DNA from: Gemmatimonadetes bacterium bin94
Lineage (GTDB): Bacteria; Gemmatimonadota; Gemmatimonadetes; Longimicrobiales; Gaopeijiaceae
NCBI GenBank assembly: GCA_002238865.1
Contig: MPNE01000011.1
Coordinates: forward strand, 39,151-103,150
Length of the DNA: 64,000 nucleotides
Reading direction: 5' to 3'
Positions 46,803 to 55,863 of this stretch are shown in pieces (the first letter of the stretch is position 1; the number at the start of each line of letters is the position of its first letter). A model generated the notes under the pieces. The model saw only the letters and a list, made by a program, of their open reading frames with translations. It was not told the origin of the DNA and made no database searches. Both the position numbers and the translations under genes were made by a program.

Positions 46803-47825
46803 ATGCCAGCTTCGATCGACCACTTCCCGCTTGAGATCCGCACCTGCGAGATGCACACGGGTGGCGAGCCGGTTCGCATCGTGACCGCCGGCTATCCGGA
46901 TATCCCCGGCACCACCATCCTCGACAAGCGACGGTACGCGCGCGAGCACCTCGACCACCTGCGCCGCTTCCTGATGCACGAACCGCGCGGGCACGCGGAC
47001 ATGTACGGGGTCATTCCGGTCGAGCCGGACCATCCGGATGCCGATCTGGCGGTGCTCTTCTGTCACAACGAGGGTTACTCCACCATGTGCGGGCACGCGA
47101 CCATCGCCATGGCGCGCTGGGCCGTGGACCAGGGCGTGGTGGCGGCGCGGGCTCCGCGGACGCAGGTGCGGGTACAGTGCCCGTGCGGCCTCGTCACGGC
47201 CCACGTGCAGGTACGGGACGGTCGTGCGGGGATGGTCCACTTTGAGAGCGTGGGCGCCTTCGCCCCTCTCCTCGACGCCAGGGTGCTTGTGGAGGATTTT
47301 GGTGCGGTGGACGTCGATGTCGGCTACGGGGGCGCCTTCTACGCCTTCGCGCCCGCCTCGCGTTTCGGGCTCGACGTCCGCACCTCGCCGGCGCGAACCC
47401 TGGTGGACGCGGCGTGGGCCGTGACCTGCGCGGCCAAGGCGCAGCTGGAGCTCGACCACCCCGGGCACCCCGACCTGTCGTTCCTGTACGGCACGGTCCT
47501 GACCGATGGGACGAACGGCGACGACCGCCCCAGCGCGAACGTGTGCGTCTTCGCGGACCGCCAGGTGGACCGCAGCCCCACGGGGAGCGGCGTCACGGCC
47601 CGCATGGCGATCCAGAAGGCGCGGGGGCTCGCCGGGGTGGGGGACGAGCGGCGTTTCTCGAGCGTGACGGGGTCGGTCTTCTCGGGGTGCATCGTGGAGG
47701 AGACCCGCGTGGGGGACCATGAGGCGGTCACCGTGCTGGTGGGGGGCGAGGCGCACTACACGGGAACGGCACGCTTCCGGGCCGAAGAGGGAGACCCGCT
47801 GGCGGGAGGCTTCCGTGTACGGTGA
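46803..47825 (+). CDS. Proline racemase family enzyme, trans-3-hydroxy-L-proline dehydratase type
   Basis: The product has 340 residues. It has HTGGEPVRIV near the start, the first catalytic Cys96 in TMCGHATIA, and Thr260 in DRSPTGSGV where racemases and 4-hydroxyproline epimerases have a second Cys. A Cys/Thr pair marks trans-3-hydroxy-L-proline dehydratase (EC 4.2.1.77), which makes pyrroline-2-carboxylate. GAGGATGAG precedes the ATG. It is co-translated with the SSS symporter. No pyrroline-2-carboxylate reductase was seen in the window. Confidence 0.83.
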   Translation: MPASIDHFPLEIRTCEMHTGGEPVRIVTAGYPDIPGTTILDKRRYAREHLDHLRRFLMHEPRGHADMYGVIPVEPDHPDADLAVLFCHNEGYSTMCGHATIAMARWAVDQGVVAARAPRTQVRVQCPCGLVTAHVQVRDGRAGMVHFESVGAFAPLLDARVLVEDFGAVDVDVGYGGAFYAFAPASRFGLDVRTSPARTLVDAAWAVTCAAKAQLELDHPGHPDLSFLYGTVLTDGTNGDDRPSANVCVFADRQVDRSPTGSGVTARMAIQKARGLAGVGDERRFSSVTGSVFSGCIVEETRVGDHEAVTVLVGGEAHYTGTARFRAEEGDPLAGGFRVR

Positions 47826-47916
47826 GGTGGGGGGGCGGAGCCCGGGCCCGCGTGGGGATTGTGCCCCGGGCGGGGAGGACGCCTATTGTCCCGCTATGAA
47901 CGGCCAGGACGGAAGC

Positions 47917-48786
47917 ATGGACAGGAAGCACTTCCTGCGCGCGGCGGGGCTGGGCATCGGGGCCGGGTTGCTGGCGGGATGTGCGCCAGAGGGCAAGCCG
48001 GACGATGTGGGGGCGCGCGCCCTGAATCCGCCACTCGAGAGGATCGGACTTCAGCTCTACACCGTGCGCGCCCTCATGGAGGAGGACGTGCCCGGGACGC
48101 TGAACGCGGTGGCGCGGATCGGGTACGACGAGGTCGAATTCGCGGGGTACTTCGGTCACGCGCCCGCAGTCGTCCGGGGTTGGCTGGACGCGGCCGGGCT
48201 GGCCGCCCCCGCCGCCCACGTGGGGATGCAGGACCTGTCGGGCGCCGGACTGGAGACCGCCATCGAAACGGCGACCGTCCTCGGACACCGCTGGCTGGTT
48301 CTGCCCTACATGCCCGAGGAAATGAGGACTGCCGACGGCTACCGCGAGTTGGCGGATGTGCTGAATGCGGCCGGCGCCGTCGCCGGGGATGCCGGCCTTC
48401 GGGTCGGGTACCACAACCACGCCTTCGAGTTCGAGGCGGTTGAGGGAGCCCCCTCCGGGAGCCGGGGTACGGGGTACGCGCTCCTGCTCGAACATCTGGA
48501 TCCCGCGCTGGTGGATCTGGAGATCGACCTGCACTGGTCCGCGGTTGGCGGCGCCGACGCGGCCACCCTCTTTGCGGAACATCCGGGGCGCTTTCAGCTC
48601 TGTCACGTCAAGGACCTGACCGCCGATGGCCGGATGGCCGATGTCGGCGCGGGGCAAATCGACTGGGCGGCGCTCTTCGCCCTGTCCTCACAGGCCGGGC
48701 TTCGGCACTACTTCGTCGAGCACGACCAGCCCGCCGACCCCCTCGCTTCGGTCACGGCGAGCTACCGTTACCTGTCCGCGACCTGA
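47917..48786 (+). CDS. Exported sugar phosphate isomerase/epimerase-like TIM barrel (lipoprotein)
   Basis: The product has 289 residues. The start MDRKHFLRAAGLGIG looks like a Tat signal variant and is followed by lipobox LLAGC. The xylose-isomerase-like barrel shows IGLQLYTVRALMEED, IGYDEVEFAGYFGH, VGYHNHAFEFE and LEIDLHW, with metal ligands expected in the last two; HVKDLTADGRMADVGAGQIDW is typical. Relatives act as epimerases or lyases on keto sugars. The ATG at 47917 has GGA just upstream; an ATG at 47896 is the alternative. The MFS gene follows 45 bases on. Confidence 0.82.
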   Translation: MDRKHFLRAAGLGIGAGLLAGCAPEGKPDDVGARALNPPLERIGLQLYTVRALMEEDVPGTLNAVARIGYDEVEFAGYFGHAPAVVRGWLDAAGLAAPAAHVGMQDLSGAGLETAIETATVLGHRWLVLPYMPEEMRTADGYRELADVLNAAGAVAGDAGLRVGYHNHAFEFEAVEGAPSGSRGTGYALLLEHLDPALVDLEIDLHWSAVGGADAATLFAEHPGRFQLCHVKDLTADGRMADVGAGQIDWAALFALSSQAGLRHYFVEHDQPADPLASVTASYRYLSAT

Positions 48787-48831
48787 GTGGCGGACCGTCC
48801 ACACCATCAACCTCTCGTCTCTGGAGACCAG

Positions 48832-50322
48832 TTGAGCGAATCGAACGACGGATCCGGCGGCAATCCCGGTGTAGACCAGGCGCGTCTCTTCCTGGGAAGC
48901 TGCGTTGCCCTCATCGCCACTTCGGTGGCCTTTGCGACGGTGGGCGCGGTGATGTTCTCCCTCAAGGGGGAATTCGTCCTCAACAACGCCCAGGTCGGGT
49001 GGATCGGCGGGGCTGCACTGTGGGGCTTCGCGGTGTCCCAGCTGATCTTCTCGCCCTTCTGCGACACGCTGGGAATGCGTTTTCTGGTGCGGATGGCTTT
49101 CGCCGGCCACCTGGCCGGTGCGCTCATCATGATTTTCGCCGGCGGCTTTGCGACACTCTTCGTCGGTGCCCTCGTCATCTCCATGGCCAACGGGCTGATC
49201 GAGGCGGCGTGCAACCCGCTGGTCGCCGCGCTCTACCCGGACGACAAGACGGTCAAGCTCAACCGGTTCCACGTGTGGTTCCCGGGGGGGATCGTACTAG
49301 GGGGACTGGCGGCGTTCGCGCTGGACAGCGCGGGGATCACATCGTGGCAGCTCAAGATCGCCCTTATCCTCGTTCCGACCGCGGTCTACGGCTACCTGCT
49401 GCTCGGCCAGCGCTTTCCGGCGACCGAGGGGGTCCGCTCCGGCGTTTCGATGGGCGAGATGTTCAGGGCGACCCTGACCACGCCGCTGATGCTTCTGATG
49501 CTGCTGTGCATGGCGATGACGGCGTCGATCGAACTCGGACCGAACCGCTGGGTGCCGGCGGTGCTCGAGGCCGGGGGGATGGCGGGGATCCTGGTTCTCG
49601 TCTACGTCAACGGCATCATGGCGGTCTTGCGGTACCGGGCGGGTCCCGTCGTGCATCGGCTGTCGCCCACGGGCATCCTTCTCGTCTCCGCCGTCCTTTC
49701 CGGGGTCGGGCTGCTATGGCTCAGCGCGGGCGGATCGACCGCAACGGTGTTCGCTGCCGCAACGGTCTTCGCCGTTGGCGTATGCTACTTCTGGCCCACC
49801 ATGCTCGGCTTCGTGTCGGAGAGGATCCCCAGGAGCGGGGCCCTGGGACTGGGTCTCATGGGAACGGTGGGGATGGCCGTCGTCGGGCTGGTGACCGCGC
49901 CGTGGATGGGAGGAATCGCGGACCGGGCGGCCCACGAGGTCCTCGTCGAGGACGCCGCGTTCATTGTGCTGCTGGAAGCCGGCGGTGCGCTCGAATCGCA
50001 GTCGCTGCGTACCCCCGGCGCGGAAGGTGACGACCTGCGGTCGGCACTCGAGTTGGTCAATGGCGTGTTGGTCACGGTCAACGAAGAGGAGGTGCTTCCC
50101 CCGGTTGAGACCGCCAACGCGCTGCGGGCCTTCATTGAATCGGGTTCGACTTCGCCTGCGGTGGACCGGGCGCGAGCGATTCTTGGCCCTGCGGAGAACC
50201 ACGGAGGACTGGTGTCTTTCCGTTACCTCGTGCCGCTGAGCGGGGTGCTGATCATTGTGTTCGGGTTGCTGTATGTCCGGGACCGGCGCTCCGGCGGATA
50301 CCGTGCCGAAGAGCTGGCCTGA
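48832..50322 (+). CDS. MFS transporter with a soluble insert before the last helix
   Basis: The product has 496 residues and about 12 membrane helices (first at FLGSCVALIATSVAFATVG). Helices 1-11 cover residues 1-360. A hydrophilic stretch of about 95 residues (365-460, VLVEDAAFIVLLEA to AILGPAENHG) lies before the last helix (LVPLSGVLIIVFGLLYV). Sugar uptake is likely from the surrounding genes. The TTG at 48832 has GGAGA 5 bases upstream and is preferred over a GTG at 48787. Confidence 0.8.
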   Translation: MSESNDGSGGNPGVDQARLFLGSCVALIATSVAFATVGAVMFSLKGEFVLNNAQVGWIGGAALWGFAVSQLIFSPFCDTLGMRFLVRMAFAGHLAGALIMIFAGGFATLFVGALVISMANGLIEAACNPLVAALYPDDKTVKLNRFHVWFPGGIVLGGLAAFALDSAGITSWQLKIALILVPTAVYGYLLLGQRFPATEGVRSGVSMGEMFRATLTTPLMLLMLLCMAMTASIELGPNRWVPAVLEAGGMAGILVLVYVNGIMAVLRYRAGPVVHRLSPTGILLVSAVLSGVGLLWLSAGGSTATVFAAATVFAVGVCYFWPTMLGFVSERIPRSGALGLGLMGTVGMAVVGLVTAPWMGGIADRAAHEVLVEDAAFIVLLEAGGALESQSLRTPGAEGDDLRSALELVNGVLVTVNEEEVLPPVETANALRAFIESGSTSPAVDRARAILGPAENHGGLVSFRYLVPLSGVLIIVFGLLYVRDRRSGGYRAEELA

Positions 50323-50343
50323 CATGAGTCCCTGCAGGGCGGC

Positions 50344-51540
50344 GTGAATCCCTACCTCGGCCGCCGGCTCAGGTACGGGATGGTCGGTGGTGGCCCCGGC
50401 GCGTTCATCGGGGCCGTGCACCGGATGGCTGCCGCCCTGGACGGTGAGTTCGATCTGGTCGCGGGAGCTTTCGCGTCCGCCCCGGAGCGCGCGCGGAAAC
50501 AGGGCAGGATTCTCGGGCTGGACGCGCGGCGCGTGTACGGCTCCTTCGAGGAGATGGCCGAGACGGAAGCCGCGCTGGGAGACGGTCGGCGCATCGACGC
50601 GGTGTCGATCGTCACCCCGAACCACCTCCACCACCCGGTTGCGAAGGCGTTTCTCGGCGCGGGCATCCACGTTATCTGCGACAAGCCGATGACCACCACG
50701 CTCGTGGACGCGGAAGACCTGTGCGGCAAGGTGGCCGCAGCCGGACTGACCTTCGCGCTGACGCACAACTATACGGGTTATCCCATGGTTAAGGAGGCCC
50801 GCCACCTGGTCAGCACGGGACGGCTCGGAGCCCTGCGCAAGGTCATTGCGCAGTACCCGCAGGGGTGGCTGGGCACGCGGCTGGAGGACTCCGGGCACAA
50901 GCAGGCGCGGTGGCGGCAGGATCCGGACCGGGCGGGCGCCTCGTCGGCGGTGGCCGACATCGGGACCCATGTGCACAATCTGGTCGGCTACGTGACCGGC
51001 CTGGAGATCGACGCGGTCTTCGCGGATCTGTCCAGCCTGGTAAAGGGGCGCGTCATGGAGGACGATGCGAGCATGCTGGTGCGCTTCGCGGGGGGTGCGC
51101 GCGGCGTGTTCAGCGCCAGCCAGGTGTCCACCGGCGAAGAGAACGGGCTGTCGCTGAGGGTCTACGGGGAAGACGCGGGCCTGGTGTGGCGGCAGGAACA
51201 GCCGAACGTACTCGAGGTGCTGTACCCGGACGCGCCGCGCGAGACGCGCACCCGGGGCAGCGAGTACCTGTCGGCGCCGGCGCGCCACGCGACGCGTCTC
51301 CCGCCGGGACACCCGGAAGGCTTTGTCGAGGCGTTCGCCAATATCTACAGGTGCGCGGGCAGGGTGATCGGCGCGGGGATGGCGGGGGCGGAGGCGGATC
51401 CGCTGGACCATGACTTCCCGAACGAGGAAGACGGTGCCCGCGGCATGCACTTCATCGACTGCGTGCTTGCGTCGGCCGCCGCGGAGCGGTGGGTGGGGGT
51501 GGCGGGCTATCGCCCCCGGGTGAGCGAGGCGTCCCCATGA
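50344..51540 (+). CDS. Gfo/Idh/MocA family oxidoreductase
   Basis: The product has 398 residues. The Rossmann motif [16 protein letters not shown] (about residue 12) binds NAD(P). The family triad region VICDKPM (Asp113-Lys114-Pro115) and the [15 protein letters not shown] segment with the catalytic His follow. It probably oxidises a sugar or sugar derivative at C3 or acts on an inositol. The GTG start has GGG 6 bases upstream. Its TGA overlaps the next isomerase's ATG (ATGA). Confidence 0.87.
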   Translation: MNPYLGRRLRYGMVGGGPGAFIGAVHRMAAALDGEFDLVAGAFASAPERARKQGRILGLDARRVYGSFEEMAETEAALGDGRRIDAVSIVTPNHLHHPVAKAFLGAGIHVICDKPMTTTLVDAEDLCGKVAAAGLTFALTHNYTGYPMVKEARHLVSTGRLGALRKVIAQYPQGWLGTRLEDSGHKQARWRQDPDRAGASSAVADIGTHVHNLVGYVTGLEIDAVFADLSSLVKGRVMEDDASMLVRFAGGARGVFSASQVSTGEENGLSLRVYGEDAGLVWRQEQPNVLEVLYPDAPRETRTRGSEYLSAPARHATRLPPGHPEGFVEAFANIYRCAGRVIGAGMAGAEADPLDHDFPNEEDGARGMHFIDCVLASAAAERWVGVAGYRPRVSEASP

Positions 51541-52541
51541 GCCCCCCGGTGACCCTTTTCACCGGCCAGTGGGCCGATCTGCCCCTCGAGGTGCTGGCGG
51601 AGAAGGCTGCCGCGTGGGGGTACGACGGGCTGGAGCTCGCCTGCTGGGGCGACCATTTCGACGTCCGGGCGGCGCTCGCGGACCCGTCGTACTGCCAGGG
51701 TCGCCGCGATTTGCTGGCCCGTCATGGACTCGGCGTGTGGGCGATCAGCAACCACCTGGTGGGCCAGGCGGTCTGCGACCGGATCGACGATCGCCACCGC
51801 GCCATCCTTCCCGCCCGCGTGTGGGGTGACGGGGAGCCGGGTGGAGTGCGCCGCCGTGCGGCGAGGGAGATGGCGGACACGGCGCGGGCTGCGGCACGGC
51901 TCGGGGTCGATGTGGTGAACGGCTTCACCGGAAGCCCGATCTGGCACCTGCTGTACTCGTTTCCGCCGGTTGCGCCAACGGTGATCGACGACGGGTTTCG
52001 CGAGTTTGCGAACGCGTGGGGTCCGGTGCTGGACGTCTTCTCGGACGAGCGCGTTCGCTTCGCCCTGGAGGTCCACCCCACCGAGATCGCCTTCGACATC
52101 GTCACGGCCGAGCGGGCGGTGCAGGCGCTGGGCGGACACCCGGCGTTCGGCTTCAACTACGATCCCAGTCACCTTGCGTACCAGGGGGTCGACTACGTCG
52201 CTTTCATCCGGAGGTTCGCAGACAGGATCGCACATGTGCACATGAAGGACGTGTGGTGGTCCGAACGGTCGGAGTTGGCGGGAGTTTTTGGCGGTCACAC
52301 CGAGTTCGGCGATGCCCGGCGCTTCTGGGACTTCCGCTCGCTCGGGAGGGGTCGGGTCGATTTCGAGGAGATCATCCGCGCCCTGAACCGGGCCGGGTAC
52401 GAAGGCCCTCTCTCGGTCGAATGGGAAGACGCGGGGATGGATCGGGAACACGGTGCGGAAGAGGCGTGCGGCTTCGTGCGGAAGCTGGCGTTTCCACCGT
52501 CGGCCACGGCGTTCGATGCCGCGTTCAGCGAACGTGATTGA
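51537..52541 (+). CDS. Sugar phosphate isomerase/epimerase TIM barrel
   Basis: The product has 334 residues with no signal peptide. It shows [46 protein letters not shown] and HVHMKDVWW, with Glu, Asp and His metal ligands of the AP-endonuclease-2/xylose-isomerase-like family. [15 protein letters not shown] closes the barrel. The 4-base overlap with the Gfo/Idh/MocA gene and the DUF1080 gene 23 bases downstream place it in one operon. The likely substrate is a 3-keto sugar or an inositol derivative. Confidence 0.85.
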   Translation: MSPPVTLFTGQWADLPLEVLAEKAAAWGYDGLELACWGDHFDVRAALADPSYCQGRRDLLARHGLGVWAISNHLVGQAVCDRIDDRHRAILPARVWGDGEPGGVRRRAAREMADTARAAARLGVDVVNGFTGSPIWHLLYSFPPVAPTVIDDGFREFANAWGPVLDVFSDERVRFALEVHPTEIAFDIVTAERAVQALGGHPAFGFNYDPSHLAYQGVDYVAFIRRFADRIAHVHMKDVWWSERSELAGVFGGHTEFGDARRFWDFRSLGRGRVDFEEIIRALNRAGYEGPLSVEWEDAGMDREHGAEEACGFVRKLAFPPSATAFDAAFSERD

Positions 52542-52564
52542 ACAGGACAACACAGGAGGAACGG

Positions 52565-53332
52565 ATGCGCTCGACGCTGGTGGTTGCGTTTTTTCTCATG
52601 CCGTGGGCAGCCGCGGCGCAGGGTTGTGGTGGTGAGGGAGCCGCGGACATGGACAGCGCGGTTGGAGACGCGGCCGAGCTGGACGCCCTGGCACAGGATC
52701 CGCCCCTGAACCAGTTGACCGCGGAGGAGGCGGCGGCGGGGTGGAGGCTGCTGTTCGACGGCACGCTCGAGGGATGGCGCGGATACCGTCGCGAGGACGT
52801 GCCCGGCGGATGGTCGGTTCAGGACGGAGTGCTTGCCTTCACGCCCGGCATCGGTGACGGGACGCTCATGACGGCGGAGCAGTTCGCAGACTTCGAACTG
52901 GCGCTGGAGTGGAGGATCGAGGTGGGGGGCAACAGCGGGATCTTCTACCGGGCGACGGAAGCCGAGCGTGCCCCCTACTGGACGGGTCCGGAGTTGCAGA
53001 TCCTGGACAACGCAGGCCACCCGGACGGCGGCGCTCCCGAGACGTCGGCCGGATCCAACTACGCCTTGCATGCCCCCGCCGAGGACGTGACCCGGCCGGT
53101 CGGCGAGTGGAATCAGGTCCGCATCGTGGTCCGGGGTGCGCGTGTGGAACACTGGATGAACGGCGCAAGGATCGTGGTGTACGACCTCTGGACGGACGAA
53201 TGGCGGGCGATGGTGGCCAGGACCAAGTTCGCCGAGTGGCCCGGCTACGGGATGGCTCCGGCGGGGCACATCGGGCTCCAGGACCATGGGGATCCGGTCT
53301 GGTACCGAAACGTCAAGATCCTCGTTTTCTGA
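52565..53332 (+). CDS. DUF1080 family protein, probable 3-keto-glycoside hydrolase
   Basis: The product has 255 residues with a signal peptide (LVVAFFLMPWAAAAQG). The DUF1080 lectin-like fold is clear: GWRLLFDGTLEGWRGY, GGWSVQDGVLAF, EWRIEVGGNSGIFYR and HIGLQDHGDPVWYRNVKI. Several DUF1080 proteins are now known to hydrolyse 3-keto-glycosides. AGGAGG lies 7 bases upstream of the ATG. It is the last gene of the sugar operon, so an exported hydrolase that cuts an oxidised disaccharide fits the context. Confidence 0.86.
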   Translation: MRSTLVVAFFLMPWAAAAQGCGGEGAADMDSAVGDAAELDALAQDPPLNQLTAEEAAAGWRLLFDGTLEGWRGYRREDVPGGWSVQDGVLAFTPGIGDGTLMTAEQFADFELALEWRIEVGGNSGIFYRATEAERAPYWTGPELQILDNAGHPDGGAPETSAGSNYALHAPAEDVTRPVGEWNQVRIVVRGARVEHWMNGARIVVYDLWTDEWRAMVARTKFAEWPGYGMAPAGHIGLQDHGDPVWYRNVKILVF

Positions 53333-53503
53333 CAATCAGGCTGCGTTGCGGGGCCCGTCGGGTACGCTGTCGAGATCCGATCCATCGGGCTACTGGCTTT
53401 CGCGGTCACTGTCGCGTAGGATTGCGGGATTGGCTTCGGACGGATGTCCCTGGAGGATTGTCGGCAAGTGTCGTCCCAGCACCCTTTTGGCAGGAGGTGG
53501 ACA

Positions 53504-55315
53504 TTGAGAGTCGCGGGCCTTCCAGCACTTCGCGTGGTCGGCGTGTTTGTCGTCGCCGGCTGCGCCGACCTGGCGCTCGAGCCGGACCAGGTTCCCGCTT
53601 CGATGTCGATTGCCCCCGCCGATACACTCATTACCGAGGGCGATCCGGCCAAGCTTACGGTGACCGTCCTGGACGAGGAGGGGAACCGGATCCCCGGGCC
53701 CCCTTCGTGGGCACCGCCCGAGTGGATCATCAACGACCCGTCCAAGATCGACATTGCACCGGACGGCAGCCTGACAGGGTTGGGGGGCGCCGACCTCAGG
53801 GTGACGGCCAAGTTGGCCGGGATGGAAGCGTGGACGCCGCTGCGCATCAATCCAAACAGTCTGGTCTTTTCGGCGGGTGCGATCTACCTGACCCAGGGCA
53901 TGCAGAACGTCGAGGGCACCGTACCCATCATCGCGGGGCGCGATGCCTTCCTGCGCGTGTTCGGCATTGGCGACGAGGTCAGCTTCTACAAGCCGCGAGC
54001 GCGAGCCGTCTTCTACCGGGACGGCGACGTCGTCCACAGTGAGGTGATGGACCTGATCGGCGATGTCCTGCCCGAGGAAGTGACGGAGAATCGGCTGGAC
54101 CGGTCATTCAATGTCGAGATCCCGGGAGAAGTGTTGCAACCCGGGGTGGCCATGGTCATCGAGCTTGACCCGGACGGTGTGGTCCCGGCGGAATCCGGGA
54201 GCCAGCTTCGCATCCCGGCGGAAGGGACCGCAGAGCTGGATGTGGTCGAAATGCCACTCCTGGAACAGACCATCGTCCCGATCCTGATATCGTCGGCGCC
54301 CGACGAGCGGGTCTTCAATTGGACCCGTGGAATGACGGCGGACAGCAGGCACCTGCAATACGCCCGTAGTGTGCTGCCCATCGGCGACATGGAGGTGACG
54401 GTGCACGAGACCTACTACACGTCCGTTGTTCCGATTACGTTCGACGAGTGGAGCCGACTCCTCCGGGAGATCAGGACCCTGCGACTCATGGAGAATGGCA
54501 GGGGATACTACTACGGAGTGCTTGAACGTCCTCCCGGCACACGCATTGCCGGGATCGGTTACATCGGCCAGCCGGTAAGCGCTGGCCGGGCCAACGAGGG
54601 CACCTTCGCACACGAGTTGGGGCACAACATGGGCTTGAGGCATGCTCCATGCGGCTCGGCGAGCGGTCCTGATCCGGATTACCCATACGACGACGGGGAT
54701 ATCGGTGTATGGGGATACGACCTGAACCGGAGCCGTCTGGTGGACCCCGCCCAATACAGTGACCTGATGGGGTACTGCCGCCCGCGCTGGATAAGCGACT
54801 TCATGTTTCTCAAGGCCATGGACTATCGTGTGAACGAGGAAGATGCCGCACCGGGATCGGACGCGGCCGACCCGGCTCCCCGCGAGAGGACGCTGATGGT
54901 GTGGGGAAGCGCGGGCAATGGCGAGCTTCTGGTCGAGCCCGCGTTCATGATCGACGCCCCGCCCACGCTGCCGGCCCGGGGCGGTCCGTACCGGCTCGAG
55001 GGCTTCGGCCCGGGCGGGGAACGTCACTTTTCCTTCGCGTTTACACCCGACCCGGTCGAAAACGGCGGTGGACACTTCCATTTCGCGGTGCCGCACGATC
55101 CGGATACGGACGGCGCGCTGGGGCGTGTCGTCCTGACGGGGCCCGAGGGAGAATTCACGCTGAGTCCGTCCAGCACTCCCCCGATGGCCATCATCCGGAG
55201 TCGCGCCAGTGGCCAGGTGCGAGCGATCGTACGTGACTGGAGCGGCGGACTCTCTCGTGTCGAAGGCCGCGTCGAGATCATGGTCAGCACCGGCCTTCCT
55301 GGAGGCACTCGATGA
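53504..55315 (+). CDS. Metzincin-like zinc protease lipoprotein, copy 1
   Basis: The product has 603 residues from a TTG at 53504, with AGGAGG 6 bases upstream (an ATG at 53444 is the alternative). The lipobox is VVAGC. A bacterial Ig-like domain (about residues 30-110, SIAPADTLITEGDPAKLTVTV) precedes an unrecognised beta-rich region. The catalytic helix HELGHNMGLRH lies at residues 370-380 and a Met-turn-like SDLMGYC at about residue 422. This HExxHxxGxxH plus Met pattern marks metzincins. The C-terminal 160 residues form a further beta domain. The MEROPS family is uncertain. Its stop overlaps the next gene (ATGA). Confidence 0.78.
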   Translation: MRVAGLPALRVVGVFVVAGCADLALEPDQVPASMSIAPADTLITEGDPAKLTVTVLDEEGNRIPGPPSWAPPEWIINDPSKIDIAPDGSLTGLGGADLRVTAKLAGMEAWTPLRINPNSLVFSAGAIYLTQGMQNVEGTVPIIAGRDAFLRVFGIGDEVSFYKPRARAVFYRDGDVVHSEVMDLIGDVLPEEVTENRLDRSFNVEIPGEVLQPGVAMVIELDPDGVVPAESGSQLRIPAEGTAELDVVEMPLLEQTIVPILISSAPDERVFNWTRGMTADSRHLQYARSVLPIGDMEVTVHETYYTSVVPITFDEWSRLLREIRTLRLMENGRGYYYGVLERPPGTRIAGIGYIGQPVSAGRANEGTFAHELGHNMGLRHAPCGSASGPDPDYPYDDGDIGVWGYDLNRSRLVDPAQYSDLMGYCRPRWISDFMFLKAMDYRVNEEDAAPGSDAADPAPRERTLMVWGSAGNGELLVEPAFMIDAPPTLPARGGPYRLEGFGPGGERHFSFAFTPDPVENGGGHFHFAVPHDPDTDGALGRVVLTGPEGEFTLSPSSTPPMAIIRSRASGQVRAIVRDWSGGLSRVEGRVEIMVSTGLPGGTR

Positions 55316-55863
55316 GCAACCGGGTGGTGTTGGCTGCGGCCCTGGGGGCGGCCCTCGTGCACGGCTCCGCCGCGGCTCAGACCCAGGCCGAGTTCCGCGG
55401 GGGGCTCACCGTCGGCAGCCATTCTGCATCGGCGGCCGCGCTCGACGTGGACCCGTCGGTCTCATTCGACATCGTGGTGCGAAGTCAGGTGCTGCCCTCC
55501 TTCGCGGTCTTCGGCGGTTTTTTCCGAACGGCGTTCGGCTGCGAGATGGGGTTCTGCACGGACCGCGACCTGACCGTGGTGGGGAATCACGGTGCCCTTG
55601 GGGCGGAGTGGGGCCGGGGCGGACCCTGGCTGCGAGCGGGTGTGCTCTTCGGAGCGACGAAAGTGGGTTCCGAGGGCGAGACGTCCGATCCGGGGCCTGG
55701 CCTCCTGGCCGCCGGCGGGCTGACTCTCGGCGTCGGACGGGTGCGTTTGCTCCCCGGTATGTCGTATCGATGGTGGTCGGCCAGAACCGCGACGGCCTCC
55801 GACCACGCCATTGCGCTTGCACTGGACCTGGGTGTTGCCTTTCAACTCGGAGGGGGAAGCTGA
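55312..55863 (+). CDS. Small exported beta-barrel-like protein
   Basis: The product has 183 residues with a signal peptide (VVLAAALGAALVHGSAAAQ). The rest alternates hydrophobic and polar residues in Gly-rich strands (FRGGLTVGSH, SFAVFGGFFRTAF, GALGAEWGRGGPWLRAGVLFGA, LLAAGGLTLGVGRVRLLPG, AIALALDLGVAFQLG), as in small outer-membrane barrels. Two Cys (CEMGFC) could form a loop disulfide. No family recognised. Its ATG overlaps the upstream protease stop and its TGA overlaps the downstream start. Confidence 0.68.
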   Translation: MSNRVVLAAALGAALVHGSAAAQTQAEFRGGLTVGSHSASAAALDVDPSVSFDIVVRSQVLPSFAVFGGFFRTAFGCEMGFCTDRDLTVVGNHGALGAEWGRGGPWLRAGVLFGATKVGSEGETSDPGPGLLAAGGLTLGVGRVRLLPGMSYRWWSARTATASDHAIALALDLGVAFQLGGGS

